In this document: positions 1 to 6,956 of the stretch, piece by piece
Numbering within the stretch: position 1 is the stretch's first letter
Layout of the letters: each line of letters starts with the position of its first letter
NCBI GenBank assembly: GCA_903881085.1
Contig: CAIRSA010000352.1
Location: 1 to 64,000 of the forward strand
Length of the DNA stretch: 64,000 bases
DNA from: an uncultured Acidobacteriia bacterium
Lineage (GTDB): Bacteria > Acidobacteriota > Terriglobia > Bryobacterales > Bryobacteraceae
Direction: 5' to 3'
The notes under the pieces: model-generated
What the model was told of the DNA's origin: nothing
Databases searched by the model: none
The model's input: the letters and a program-made list of their open reading frames with translations, nothing else
Program-made: the position numbers and the translations under genes

Positions 1-116
1 TCAAACGCTCAGGCATGTTCTGGACGCTGCGCGGGGCCAACGCTATCATAGCCCTTCGCTGCACAACCCTTAATAACCGTTTCGAGGATTACTGGGTTGA
101 CCGGCGCGCTGCTTGA
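1..116 (+). CDS. ISKra4-family transposase, C-terminal end (cut by window edge)
   Basis: The reading frame that opens at base 3 and stops at TGA 114-116 encodes about 37 residues containing KRSGMFWTLRGANAIIALRC, followed by a RFEDYW-like tail. This is the usual C-terminus of ISKra4-family transposases, which catalyse insertion sequence transposition. Only the tail is visible because the rest lies left of the window, so I cannot tell whether the element is intact. The short stretch after the stop may include the right end of the element, but no terminal repeat can be verified without the other end. The IS leads into a region with other broken genes. Confidence 0.75.
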   Translation, partial: KRSGMFWTLRGANAIIALRCTTLNNRFEDYWVDRRAA

Positions 117-606
117 TCCCAACTTTTATGTCGCGCACCCCATCAGGATGGCCCGCGGAACGGCGGCCAGGACTCTGTTGCGTGGGGCGTGTCGGTTCGT
201 TCTGCAACGCGTGGATACCCCGCGTTCTCCATATCCCGTCATGGATACGGCCGCTCCTACGGGACGCTCTGCCGAAATGCCGGTGCCGCGGTGATTGCGA
301 AGTTGATGGCCCAAGGCCTTGCATTCAGGGGTAAGATCGTCATTGAAGGCCGCAGTGGCAAGGAAGCCAAGATCGCTATCTACCAAACCGTCCGTGAGCA
401 GCACGGCAAACCATTCCTCGTGAATGAGACCATACCCGGCAGCCCCACGAGATACCGCCCGCAATGCGAGTCACCCGGCAGGTGAGGAGCACGTTGTATG
501 CAACCGATGCTAAATGTTAGAGATAGCTTTTCCAGATGCGTTCAACTGCTCCTTCTCGGATTACGGAGACCCCCAAACTCCGAGCGCCGTGGGGAAAACA
601 AGGAAA
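117..606. other. Intergenic stretch after the IS, no recognisable gene
   Basis: Several overlapping open frames of about 60-110 codons occur on both strands (for example 126-464 minus and 189-485 plus). None has a recognisable motif or a convincing Shine-Dalgarno site, and they overlap one another. The stretch may hold the IS end and decayed sequence. The only clear signal is an AAGGA-like element just before the GH28 start at 607. Confidence 0.4.
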
Positions 607-2088
607 ATGAGATCCACTAGACGCAGTTTTCTCCTCTCAGCCGCTGCGGCGCCAGCCTTCGCGGCCCCATTCAACGCCGTCGACTACGGCGCAGTTGGCG
701 ATGGCAAGACTCTCAACACCAAAGCGATCCAGGCGGCGATTGACGCCTGCCACGCCTCGGGCGGAGGCCGCGTGGTGCTCTCGCGCGGCACGTTCCTTAC
801 TGGCACAATCCGCCTGAAAAGCCACGTTACGCTCTTCATCGACGCTGGGGCGCGGCTTCTGGGCAGCCCCAATATCGCCGACTACCCTAAAGACGCCGGC
901 GTCTGCGATTGGTCCCCGAAATTCAATTGGGGCAGGGAACTTACTGGTTCGCTGGTGTACGCGGAAAACGCCGAGGACATCGGCATCGAAGGCGGCGGCA
1001 CGATCGACGGCTCCCAAGGCGCGGGCAAGCTCCGCTCCTTCCCCAACCCCGGCGATGCGGAAAAGCGCCGCCCCATGATGGTGCGCTTCCGCGATTGCAC
1101 CAACGTTCATGTCAGAGACATCACGCTGACTAATCCTGCGTCCTTCACGACGTTCTTTGTCGCCTGCCGCGACATGTCGTTCGATCACATTCGCGTGCGC
1201 AGTCGCGCCACCGGCAACGGCGACGGCCTGGATTTCGACGGCTGCGAGCGCGTGCGCATCTCCAACTGCGACTTCATTACAGGCGACGACGCCATCGGTC
1301 TGAAGACGTTCCTCCCGGGCAAGCCGTGCGCCGATTTCGTCATCACGAATTGCGTGCTCAGTTCCGCCTGGGCTGCCATCCGGCTTGGCCCGGAGTCGTT
1401 TTCCGATATGCGCAACATCGTCGTGTCCAACTGCATCTTCCGCGATTGCCGCGACGGCTTCAAGATCCAATCCGGCGAAGGCGCGGTGATCGAGCAGATC
1501 TCCGCCACCAACATCCTGATGGAGAACGTGCTGCGTCCATTCTTTGTCACGCTCAACCGGTTCGGCATGAGCAAGCACGCGCCGCCCGGCCGCACGCCCA
1601 TCGGTAAGCTGCGCGATCTCCACTTCAGCGGCATCCGCGCGGTGGTTCCTCGCAACCCCACCGGAAAAGGTTTGGATCAGCCCTGCGTGGCGTTTGTGGG
1701 CTACCCGGGCCACTCCATCGAGAATGTGAGCATCACGGATTTCGATCTCACCATGCCCGGCGGTGGCACTCGCGAGCAGGCCGCGCGCGCGGACGTCCCC
1801 GAACTGCTCGACGAGGTGAAGCGCTATCCGGAGGCCGACAGCTTCGCCGGGGAACTGCCCGCATCGTGCATTTACCTGCGGCACGTGCGCGGCTTTCGGC
1901 TCACGCAGTCCCGCCTCGCCACCGCCGCGCCAGATGCGCGGGCCTTCCTCGCTGGAGACGATCTCGACGACATCTCGCTCACCAGCGTCACTGGCTGGGC
2001 CATTTCAAATGACGTGGAACTCACGCAGTTTTCCAAGGCTACCGAGGTTTCGCTCGTCGGCAGCCGGATCCGGCGAGTCTCGCGGTAG
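607..2088 (+). CDS. Secreted glycoside hydrolase family 28 (polygalacturonase-like)
   Basis: A 493-residue protein predicted to cleave pectin-type or related galacturonide/rhamnose linkages outside the cytoplasm. The N-terminus has a short twin-arginine-like signal (TRRSFLLS at 4-11, ending near AFA at 17-19). It is followed by the NAVDYGAVGDG segment typical of GH28 beta-helix enzymes. The catalytic region is visible as GNGDGLDFDG (203-212) and GDDAIGLK (226-233), matching the NTDGxD and GDD motifs with their acidic residues. Short beta-helix turns recur through the middle. The frame is open from 514, but ATG 607 has an AAGGA upstream and places the signal peptide at the N-terminus. The exact substrate cannot be told from sequence. 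Confidence 0.88.
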   Translation: MRSTRRSFLLSAAAAPAFAAPFNAVDYGAVGDGKTLNTKAIQAAIDACHASGGGRVVLSRGTFLTGTIRLKSHVTLFIDAGARLLGSPNIADYPKDAGVCDWSPKFNWGRELTGSLVYAENAEDIGIEGGGTIDGSQGAGKLRSFPNPGDAEKRRPMMVRFRDCTNVHVRDITLTNPASFTTFFVACRDMSFDHIRVRSRATGNGDGLDFDGCERVRISNCDFITGDDAIGLKTFLPGKPCADFVITNCVLSSAWAAIRLGPESFSDMRNIVVSNCIFRDCRDGFKIQSGEGAVIEQISATNILMENVLRPFFVTLNRFGMSKHAPPGRTPIGKLRDLHFSGIRAVVPRNPTGKGLDQPCVAFVGYPGHSIENVSITDFDLTMPGGGTREQAARADVPELLDEVKRYPEADSFAGELPASCIYLRHVRGFRLTQSRLATAAPDARAFLAGDDLDDISLTSVTGWAISNDVELTQFSKATEVSLVGSRIRRVSR

Positions 2089-2125
2089 TCTATTTTTGGC
2101 TTGGTTCCAAGGTGATAGTCTTGAA

Positions 2126-2435
2126 ATGCGTATGCCGTCAAAGGAAGAAATCAGGGAACAACTGAGCCGCATCGCGGCGAGTACGGCGTTCTGCCGCTCG
2201 GACCGTATCACCTCATTTTTTGCGATTCACGGTGGAAGAGACGCTGGCCGGGAGGGAAGCCGAAATAAAAGAATGCCGGATCGCCACTGATGTGTTCGAT
2301 CGGCGCGAGTCCTCTTTGTTGGATGTCCTTACGTTCCGGCGGACTCCGGTCAAGTCGTACGCCAGGATCTTCCGTATCGCGAAGGGTTGCTGCAGATTGA
2401 ACTCACTGGCGCGGGCCGGACCGTGCGCAAAATGA
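2126..2435 (+). pseudogene. Frameshifted N-terminal remnant of a transcriptional/cyclase-type regulator
   Basis: From ATG 2126 the frame encodes MRMPSKEEIREQLSRIAAS and continues to ITSFF. The expected continuation LRFTVEETLAGREAEIKE is then found in the next frame (from about 2217). This matches the N-terminal domain seen in many acidobacterial TPR/adenylate-cyclase-type regulators (EQLxRIxxSxxFxxSxRLxxFLRFxVExTLxG). The shift lies at a run of six T (2216-2221), where five would restore the frame. After VFDRRESS the homology fades and no C-terminal domain follows. I read this as a decayed fragment. A single-base assembly error could explain the shift, but not the missing C-terminus. Confidence 0.6.
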
Positions 2436-2503
2436 TCATTAATGGACGAGAGGCCCACACCGCCTCTGGACACCAGGATTTGAAGATCGACGTGGCACCG
2501 TAG
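2318..2503 (+). pseudogene. C-terminal fragment of an unidentified protein, joined to the regulator remnant
   Basis: A third frame, overlapping the regulator remnant and ending at TAG 2501-2503, encodes about 61 residues including GLLQIELTGAGRTVRKMII and NGREAH. This reads like the C-terminal beta-sandwich of a secreted glycosidase, but the family cannot be named. It has no start codon or upstream domain, so it looks like the end of a deleted gene. The junction with the regulator N-terminus near 2300-2320 suggests a deletion that removed the middle of two genes. Confidence 0.4.
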
Positions 2504-2559
2504 GGTGAAGATGAAGCATACAGCCTCTCACCTTCGCGATAGAGAAAAGAGGATACAAA

Positions 2560-3960
2560 ATGGAATCACTAAACCGCAGGCGGCTCTTAACAATTGCCGG
2601 AGTCGGTGCTCCCTTATTGGGCGGCGGCGAAGTGTCGGCACAGAACGATGTGCGGACCACCATCGAACGGGAAATACGGCGGACCAAGCCCGACTACGTT
2701 GCCTACGTTCCCGGTCACTGGGATGGCTCGACGCACGACTCACTGAACGAGCACTTCCTGGTCTTCGATGGTCCTGACCAATCGTTGATGGCTATCTGGA
2801 CCCAGTCCGACGGCGCATCTGGTGGCGCGAGCCGGCAGAAGAACCGTATCAGGTTTTCCCGCTCCACCGATGAAGGGGTGACCTGGGAGAAGCCGAGCCA
2901 CGTTGCCGGACCAAGGTCGGTTGACGATCCGGCGCCGATGACCAGTTGGGCGTTTCCGATGGTTGCGAAATCAGGCCGGATCTATGTGATCTTCAACCAG
3001 AACGATGGGCAGAAGGCGTGGATTCAAATGCATACCGGAACTATGGCCGGTGTCTACAGCGATGATGGTGGACGTACCTGGTCGCGCCCACAACAAATGG
3101 CCATGCCGGCCAGTCCGCACGACGACCCCGCCGGAAAAGTGCCCCCGGAGTGGATTGTGTGGCAGCGTCCCATGCGGGACCTGAGCGGCGGCTATTTCGC
3201 TGGGTATACCCGATGGTTGCATCCGGCGAGAGCACGCTGGAAAAAGATCGAGGCGTGGACACAGATCGAGTCCGTAGTAGAGTTCATGCGTTTCGAAAAT
3301 GTGGATGCCAATCCCGAGCCGCGTGACCTCAAGATTCGTTATTCGGCTTGGGGAGACAAGGCGTTGCGAGTGCCTTACTATCGCGATCCGTTGCTCAGCA
3401 TCGCCCAGGAGCCAAGCCTGGTTCGTCTTCCCGACAAGCGCCTGTTCTGTGCGATGCGCTCCAATAGCGGCTATCTTTGGTACAGCCTTTCTAAGGACGA
3501 TGGCAGGAACTGGTGCAATACGCGGCCATTGTTGCGACGAGACTTCGGCGAGCCGCTCCTTCATCCCGTCAGTTGCAGCCCGATCTATCAGATGGCGGAT
3601 GGCCGATACTTACTTTTTCATCACAACCATCGGGGCGATTTTGAAACTAGGCCTGAGAAGACTTATGGCCCACGAGCCCCGTCCTGTCTGGTAGTGGGTG
3701 AGTTCCGGCCAGACGCGGACCAACCCATCTGGTTTAGCGAGTCGAAACAGTTGATGGACCTGGACAATATGGCGGTGAATGGGCTGCCGGTGTCGCCTCA
3801 GAATCCGATGAACTCCGGCTTGAGCCTCTACTCGAGCTTCACTACGCGTCGCGGGAACAATGTCCTTTGGTACCCGGAGCGGAAGTTCTTCCTGTTGGGC
3901 AAGAAGATCGATGCGGGTTTTCTGGCTGGGTTGAGCGTCCCTGGAGATCAAAGGCCGTGA
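2560..3960 (+). CDS. Secreted sialidase-like BNR-repeat protein
   Basis: A 466-residue protein with an N-terminal signal (NRRRLLTIAGVGAPLL, residues 5-20, ending near VSA). Three Asp-box/BNR repeats are visible: STDEGVTW (102-109), SDDGGRTW (167-174) and SKDDGRNW (311-318). These mark a six-bladed sialidase-type beta-propeller (exo-alpha-sialidase superfamily). The EPSLVRLPDKRLFCAMRS segment before the third box fits such enzymes. Members hydrolyse terminal sugars, but many bacterial relatives have unknown substrates. It lies 56 bp after a gene graveyard and could be the surviving member of a former degradation cluster. A Tat route is plausible from the RRR motif but not certain. Confidence 0.75.
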   Translation: MESLNRRRLLTIAGVGAPLLGGGEVSAQNDVRTTIEREIRRTKPDYVAYVPGHWDGSTHDSLNEHFLVFDGPDQSLMAIWTQSDGASGGASRQKNRIRFSRSTDEGVTWEKPSHVAGPRSVDDPAPMTSWAFPMVAKSGRIYVIFNQNDGQKAWIQMHTGTMAGVYSDDGGRTWSRPQQMAMPASPHDDPAGKVPPEWIVWQRPMRDLSGGYFAGYTRWLHPARARWKKIEAWTQIESVVEFMRFENVDANPEPRDLKIRYSAWGDKALRVPYYRDPLLSIAQEPSLVRLPDKRLFCAMRSNSGYLWYSLSKDDGRNWCNTRPLLRRDFGEPLLHPVSCSPIYQMADGRYLLFHHNHRGDFETRPEKTYGPRAPSCLVVGEFRPDADQPIWFSESKQLMDLDNMAVNGLPVSPQNPMNSGLSLYSSFTTRRGNNVLWYPERKFFLLGKKIDAGFLAGLSVPGDQRP

Positions 3961-3991
3961 TGAACGAACAGGTTCAAGGGCCGCCGCGCTG

Positions 3992-4227
3992 CTAAAAAGA
4001 TCAGCTTCAGGGCCACTTGCAACTGCCGAGGCGAATTCTGCTGCGCCGTAATCACGCCGAACGACGTCAAGCCCGTCTGCGCTCCCGGGGCGGCGAACTG
4101 CACGCGGTTCAGCGCGTTGAACGCCTCGCCGTGAACTGGGCTATCAGCTTCTCGCCGATCGGGATAGCCTTGATCAACGACAGGTCGGCGTTGCTGATTC
4201 CATGGTCAAAGATGTCGTTGAAGGCTC
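3992..4227 (-). pseudogene. C-terminal stub of a TonB-dependent receptor, cut off at an IS
   Basis: On the minus strand, starting at the IS boundary, the sequence reads GAFNDIFDHGISNADLSLIK then AIPIGEKL. After a frame change it continues as GEAFNALNRVQFAAPGAQTG and ends in RQLQVALKLIF. This is the classic C-terminus of Oar-like TonB receptors (final beta-strands with terminal Phe). Two lesions are visible: the frame change near 4120-4130, and one extra T in the run just before the expected stop (3994-3998). The rest of the receptor is absent. It was either disrupted by the IS at about 4228 or lost in an associated deletion. Confidence 0.7.
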
Positions 4228-4240
4228 CACGGTAAATTTG
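4228..4240. repeat. Putative terminal inverted repeat, left end of the DruA-ISAs1 element
   Basis: CACGGTAAATTTG, matching the opposite end (6129-6141, complement CAGGGTGAATTCG) at 10 of 13 positions. The end was assigned from this match and from where receptor homology stops. Confidence 0.5.
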
Positions 4241-4243
4241 TTC

Positions 4244-4972
4244 TCACTTGGTGGCCGCTCGTGTTGAGTTTCGAGTCATGCGCAGATAATCGAAGACGAG
4301 GCGGGTATTGAAACTCAGTTTGCGCATCATTTCGGCGATGGATTGGTACGGTTTCTGAAACGACTTAAGGATGCCCACTGCAAAGCGGCGTAGGCGGGTG
4401 ATGTTCTCCGGGCCGAAGCCGGTACGGATTCGGCTTCGGTCCTCGTCGTAATTCCAGTCGATGATGTAATGCACGCTTTCAATGCTCCAATGCCCGCGGT
4501 TGACCGCCAGTACGCGTTCGGGAGAAGCCTCTTGCGGCGTGCGGCTCGTGATCCCGAGTACGGTTTCATCGGTTTGCTCGCCGGTCTTTTTATTCACCGA
4601 TTCGCGCTCGATCAGAAAGACCTGCCCTACATGCGGGAAGTCGAGGTAGCCATTGAGCGCGGTGCTGCACCAAATTCGCCGCGTTTCGATGCGGCCATGA
4701 TCTGGCGGAGTTACCTCGACGAAGTCAGGCGCGGCGCGCTTCTCAAACAGCAAGGCGATATCGCATTCCAACCCCGGTTGGTTGCCCTTGACCGTGAAAT
4801 GATAATGAGCTTTCTGCTCGACCACGTAGTTGGCTATTGCGCGCTGGGTGAGCAGGGCGTCGGCGATGATGTCCTTACCTGCAATCCCGCAGGTCTCAAG
4901 CAGTGGAATCGCCATGCCGATTTCATTGGTCCGCTTTTGGTCCTCGCTGCCTGCCACAGGCAAAGTACCTAC
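4244..4972 (-). CDS. ISAs1 transposase, C-terminal half (reached by -1 frameshift)
   Basis: This frame encodes the C-terminal 242 residues of the transposase, from VGTLPVAG onward. It contains the second and third catalytic acids: IIADALLTQ (Asp about 396 of the fusion) and HWSIESVHYIIDW (Glu about 523). Between them are the usual ISAs1 segments HYHFTVKGNQP and DHGRIETRR. It has no plausible start of its own: the same frame runs open upstream to 5164 but encodes no family sequence there. The half reads smoothly onto the N-terminal half if the ribosome slips back one base at the A-run ending at 4972, giving SYAQKK-VGTLP as in uninterrupted relatives. It ends 16 bp from the proposed IS end. Confidence 0.8.
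   Translation of the reverse strand, partial: VGTLPVAGSEDQKRTNEIGMAIPLLETCGIAGKDIIADALLTQRAIANYVVEQKAHYHFTVKGNQPGLECDIALLFEKRAAPDFVEVTPPDHGRIETRRIWCSTALNGYLDFPHVGQVFLIERESVNKKTGEQTDETVLGITSRTPQEASPERVLAVNRGHWSIESVHYIIDWNYDEDRSRIRTGFGPENITRLRRFAVGILKSFQKPYQSIAEMMRKLSFNTRLVFDYLRMTRNSTRAATK
4948..4962 (-). promoter_or_regulatory. Hairpin downstream of the slippery site (frameshift stimulator)
   Basis: On the minus strand TGCCTG-TGG-CAGGCA forms a perfect six-pair GC-rich stem with a three-base loop. It begins nine bases after the A AAA AAG heptamer, at the upper end of the spacing usual for stimulators of -1 frameshifting in bacterial IS elements and dnaX. Confidence 0.65.
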
Positions 4973-6045
4973 TTTTTTTGGGCGTAGCTGCGTTTCGACT
5001 CGTGCCCGATGGCGCTCAGGATGTGGGTCTGATGCCCCTCCTCGTCGAGGGCATTCTTCATTGTCTTGCCATCTATCGCCAGCGCCTTGTCTTGCGCTCC
5101 CCACGCCTGATTCCATGCATTGAGCCCCCCGTCCAGCACTCCCGGCTCGATGCGTACCAGGCAATCTCGAATCACAGATTCGCTGGGAACGATATAGCGT
5201 CCGTTCTCACGCCGGCAGTCAAAACGTTCGCGCGCCTGCGGCCCCAACTCATCGGCCCAATTGGAGATCGCTTTGTAGCCGCGCATGCCGCACAGGATAG
5301 CACCCGCCGCGATGCTCAGCACCGTCGACAGGCGATGACGCCTCCCCTGGCTGCGGCGAGGATCGGGAATGGACTTGAAACACTGCGGCAGCAGGCGCAT
5401 CTGTGCGGCATTGAGCATGATCTTAGACTCTCCTGTCAGGTGAAAACGATCCCGGTTGGGGTGGGTCAGTTGCGCGCGTGCATCGCCACACAGGGGGCGC
5501 ACAAAAATCCGCTTGGGTCCTTCGGCTTGCGCGCTGTAGCCTTCCCTGGTGCGCCGATAGCCTTGGGTCAGGCCCAGTTCCTGCCAGTTGGCCGCCCGAT
5601 ACACGCCGCCGTAAAAGCGCTGTGGGTCGACGAAAGTCTCAAGCAGCAACAGCGGATGGCCGAACCGGGTGCGCCAATCGGCATCCGCACGCCGTTCGGT
5701 CTGCGACAACACCCGCGAGCCGATATTCGGTTGATTCCAGCCGGGCAGGATCAGGAAGCGGCTGTTGTTGGCGATCAGATTCAGACGGCCGTACTGCGAG
5801 CGGAAGTCCCAGCCGATCCAGCGATCGCGCACACCGCATTTCAACGCCGCCGCCGATAGGCTCAATTGCGCCACCCACTGCTGGCGCCACGTCGCCACAT
5901 ACCATACCGTCTGGCCGATCTTGGCCAGCTCGCCAAGATAGTGGTGGCTCGCCATCTGCTCTTGATAGCGCGCTTCCTCGCTTCGTTCTACGGGGCGCAC
6001 CAGGATTTCCTTCAGCGCTACGCTTGTGAATGCTGTTAATTCCAT
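4969..6045 (-). CDS. DruA (DUF4338) domain fused to the N-terminal half of an ISAs1 transposase
   Basis: 358 residues before the in-frame TAG at 4969. Residues about 25-195 form a DUF4338 domain, the family of the Druantia defence protein DruA. Typical segments are HHYLGELAKIGQTVWYV, RDRWIGWD (73-80), NNSRFLILPG (93-102) and the GHPLLLLETFVDPQRFYG and AANWQELGLTQG stretches. From about 222 the ISAs1 transposase begins (SIPDPRRSQGRRHRL, SNWADELG), with the first catalytic Asp in LAIDGKTMK (Asp 325). With the downstream half the product would be about 600 residues with a D325-D396-E523 triad. The stop codon directly follows a slippery heptamer, so this ORF alone would give a protein lacking two of the three catalytic acids. 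Confidence 0.85.
   Translation of the reverse strand: MELTAFTSVALKEILVRPVERSEEARYQEQMASHHYLGELAKIGQTVWYVATWRQQWVAQLSLSAAALKCGVRDRWIGWDFRSQYGRLNLIANNSRFLILPGWNQPNIGSRVLSQTERRADADWRTRFGHPLLLLETFVDPQRFYGGVYRAANWQELGLTQGYRRTREGYSAQAEGPKRIFVRPLCGDARAQLTHPNRDRFHLTGESKIMLNAAQMRLLPQCFKSIPDPRRSQGRRHRLSTVLSIAAGAILCGMRGYKAISNWADELGPQARERFDCRRENGRYIVPSESVIRDCLVRIEPGVLDGGLNAWNQAWGAQDKALAIDGKTMKNALDEEGHQTHILSAIGHESKRSYAQKK
4972..4978 (-). promoter_or_regulatory. A AAA AAG slippery heptamer with adjacent TAG stop
   Basis: The minus strand reads C-AAAAAAA-G-TAG. In the upstream frame the codons are CAA AAA AAG TAG, which fits the X XXY YYZ pattern of the efficient bacterial -1 slippery site A_AAA_AAG. Slipping back one base continues into GTA GGT ACT TTG, the frame of the transposase C-terminal half. 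Confidence 0.7.
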
Positions 6046-6128
6046 TCCCTACTTTTATAGCAGGAATTTTCCGCTTTGTCCACCTTTTGGGGTTAAAGCA
6101 TAGAGCCTGTGTGGATTGTGACGTAGCG

Positions 6129-6141
6129 CGAATTCACCCTG
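6129..6141. repeat. Putative terminal inverted repeat, right end of the DruA-ISAs1 element
   Basis: Read on the minus strand from 6141 this is CAGGGTGAATTCG, the match to the left end at 4228-4240. It lies upstream of the transposase start at 6045, as expected for the promoter-side end. Confidence 0.5.
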
Positions 6142-6187
6142 GCTGGTCTGCCCTCGTGCCTGGCGCTTCGATACAATGATGTCTACC

Positions 6188-6955
6188 ATGGCAAACGATA
6201 CTTCCCGCCGCGGGCTGCTGCTCGCATCCCTTTCAGCTGTTGCGGCTCGCACTGTTTTCGCCCAACAGACAGGCTACGTACCCAAGCAAAGTGACCGCCC
6301 AGAAAAGATCGAAGGCGACGAGCCCGGCTTCAAAAGCATGTTCGATGGCAAGACGCTCAATGGCTGGGAGGGCGATCCGAAATACTGGCGAGTCAACGAC
6401 GGCTTGATGACGGGCGAGATCACGCCGGAGACCATCATCAAGAGCAACACCTTCATCATCTGGAAGGGCGGGGAACAGGAAGACTTCGAATTGAAGGTGG
6501 ACTTCCGTATCACCGAAGGTGGCAACAGCGGCGTCAACTATCGAAGTGTCGTGGTGGAAGATAAGGTCACACCTTCGAATAAGTTCGCCATGCGCGGTTA
6601 TCAATGCGATATCGATGGCAAGAAGCGCTACACGGGCAATAACTACGAAGAGAAGGGCCGTCTGTTTCTGGCCGAACGCGGCGACGTAACGCATGTCACC
6701 GGAACACGCAAGCCCGTGCTGCTTGGCCGGACCGGTGACAACAAAGAACTGGCCAATTTCGTTACCGACGGATGGAACTCCGTGCATCTGATTGCGCGTG
6801 GCAATACGTCTTCGCATACCATCAACGGACATCTGATGTGCATGGTGATTGACGACGATCCGAACCGGCTGAAAAAGGGCTTAATCGGCGTGCAGGTGCA
6901 CGTTGGGCCGCCGATGAGAGTGGAATACAGGAACTGGCGTATCAAACAGATGTAG
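6188..6955 (+). CDS. Secreted DUF1080 / 3-keto-disaccharide hydrolase-domain protein
   Basis: About 255 residues. The N-terminus is a twin-arginine-type signal (SRRGLLLASLSAVAARTVFA). One DUF1080 domain follows, with the hallmark FKSMFDGKTLNGWEGDPKYW opening, LKVDFRI, GGNSGVNYRS and a C-terminal VHVGPPMRVEYRNWRIK. DUF1080 proteins adopt a concanavalin-like jelly roll, and some hydrolyse 3-keto-glycosides made by Gfo/Idh/MocA dehydrogenases, which are abundant in this window. Three in-frame ATGs exist (6176, 6179, 6188). I chose 6188 because a TACAAT -10-like box at 6172-6177 would overlap the earlier ones and give a leaderless or near-leaderless mRNA. The IS end is only 46 bp upstream, so it may have replaced the native promoter. 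Confidence 0.88.
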   Translation: MANDTSRRGLLLASLSAVAARTVFAQQTGYVPKQSDRPEKIEGDEPGFKSMFDGKTLNGWEGDPKYWRVNDGLMTGEITPETIIKSNTFIIWKGGEQEDFELKVDFRITEGGNSGVNYRSVVVEDKVTPSNKFAMRGYQCDIDGKKRYTGNNYEEKGRLFLAERGDVTHVTGTRKPVLLGRTGDNKELANFVTDGWNSVHLIARGNTSSHTINGHLMCMVIDDDPNRLKKGLIGVQVHVGPPMRVEYRNWRIKQM

Positions 6956-6956
6956 G

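Larger units (their letters stand above)
4228..6141 (-). mobile_element. ISAs1-type insertion sequence carrying a DruA (DUF4338)-transposase fusion
   Basis: About 1.9 kb element on the minus strand. The proposed ends are imperfect inverted repeats: CAGGGTGAATTCG reading inward from 6141 (minus) and CACGGTAAATTTG reading inward from 4228 (plus), 10 of 13 identical. ISAs1 elements often begin CAGGGT. I see no convincing target-site duplication (left flank GAAGGCTC, right flank GCTGGTCT), so the element may have lost one flank or the boundary may be off by a few bases. It separates a truncated TonB receptor from the DUF1080 gene, whose start lies under 50 bp from the right end. Confidence 0.7.

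Noticed and set aside
126-464. 112-codon minus-strand frame after the ISKra4 tail
   Set aside because: No known motif and no Shine-Dalgarno; overlaps similar plus-strand frames. Reported only as intergenic.
637-1884. 415-codon open frame on the minus strand
   Set aside because: Entirely antisense to the GH28 gene; composition is typical of a shadow frame in GC-rich DNA and no motif is seen.
4903-5859. 318-codon plus-strand frame across the transposase
   Set aside because: Antisense to the DruA-ISAs1 reading frames, which have clear domains.
4228-6141. Complete Druantia defence system
   Set aside because: Only a DruA-type domain is present, fused to a transposase; no DruE helicase or other Druantia genes are near.
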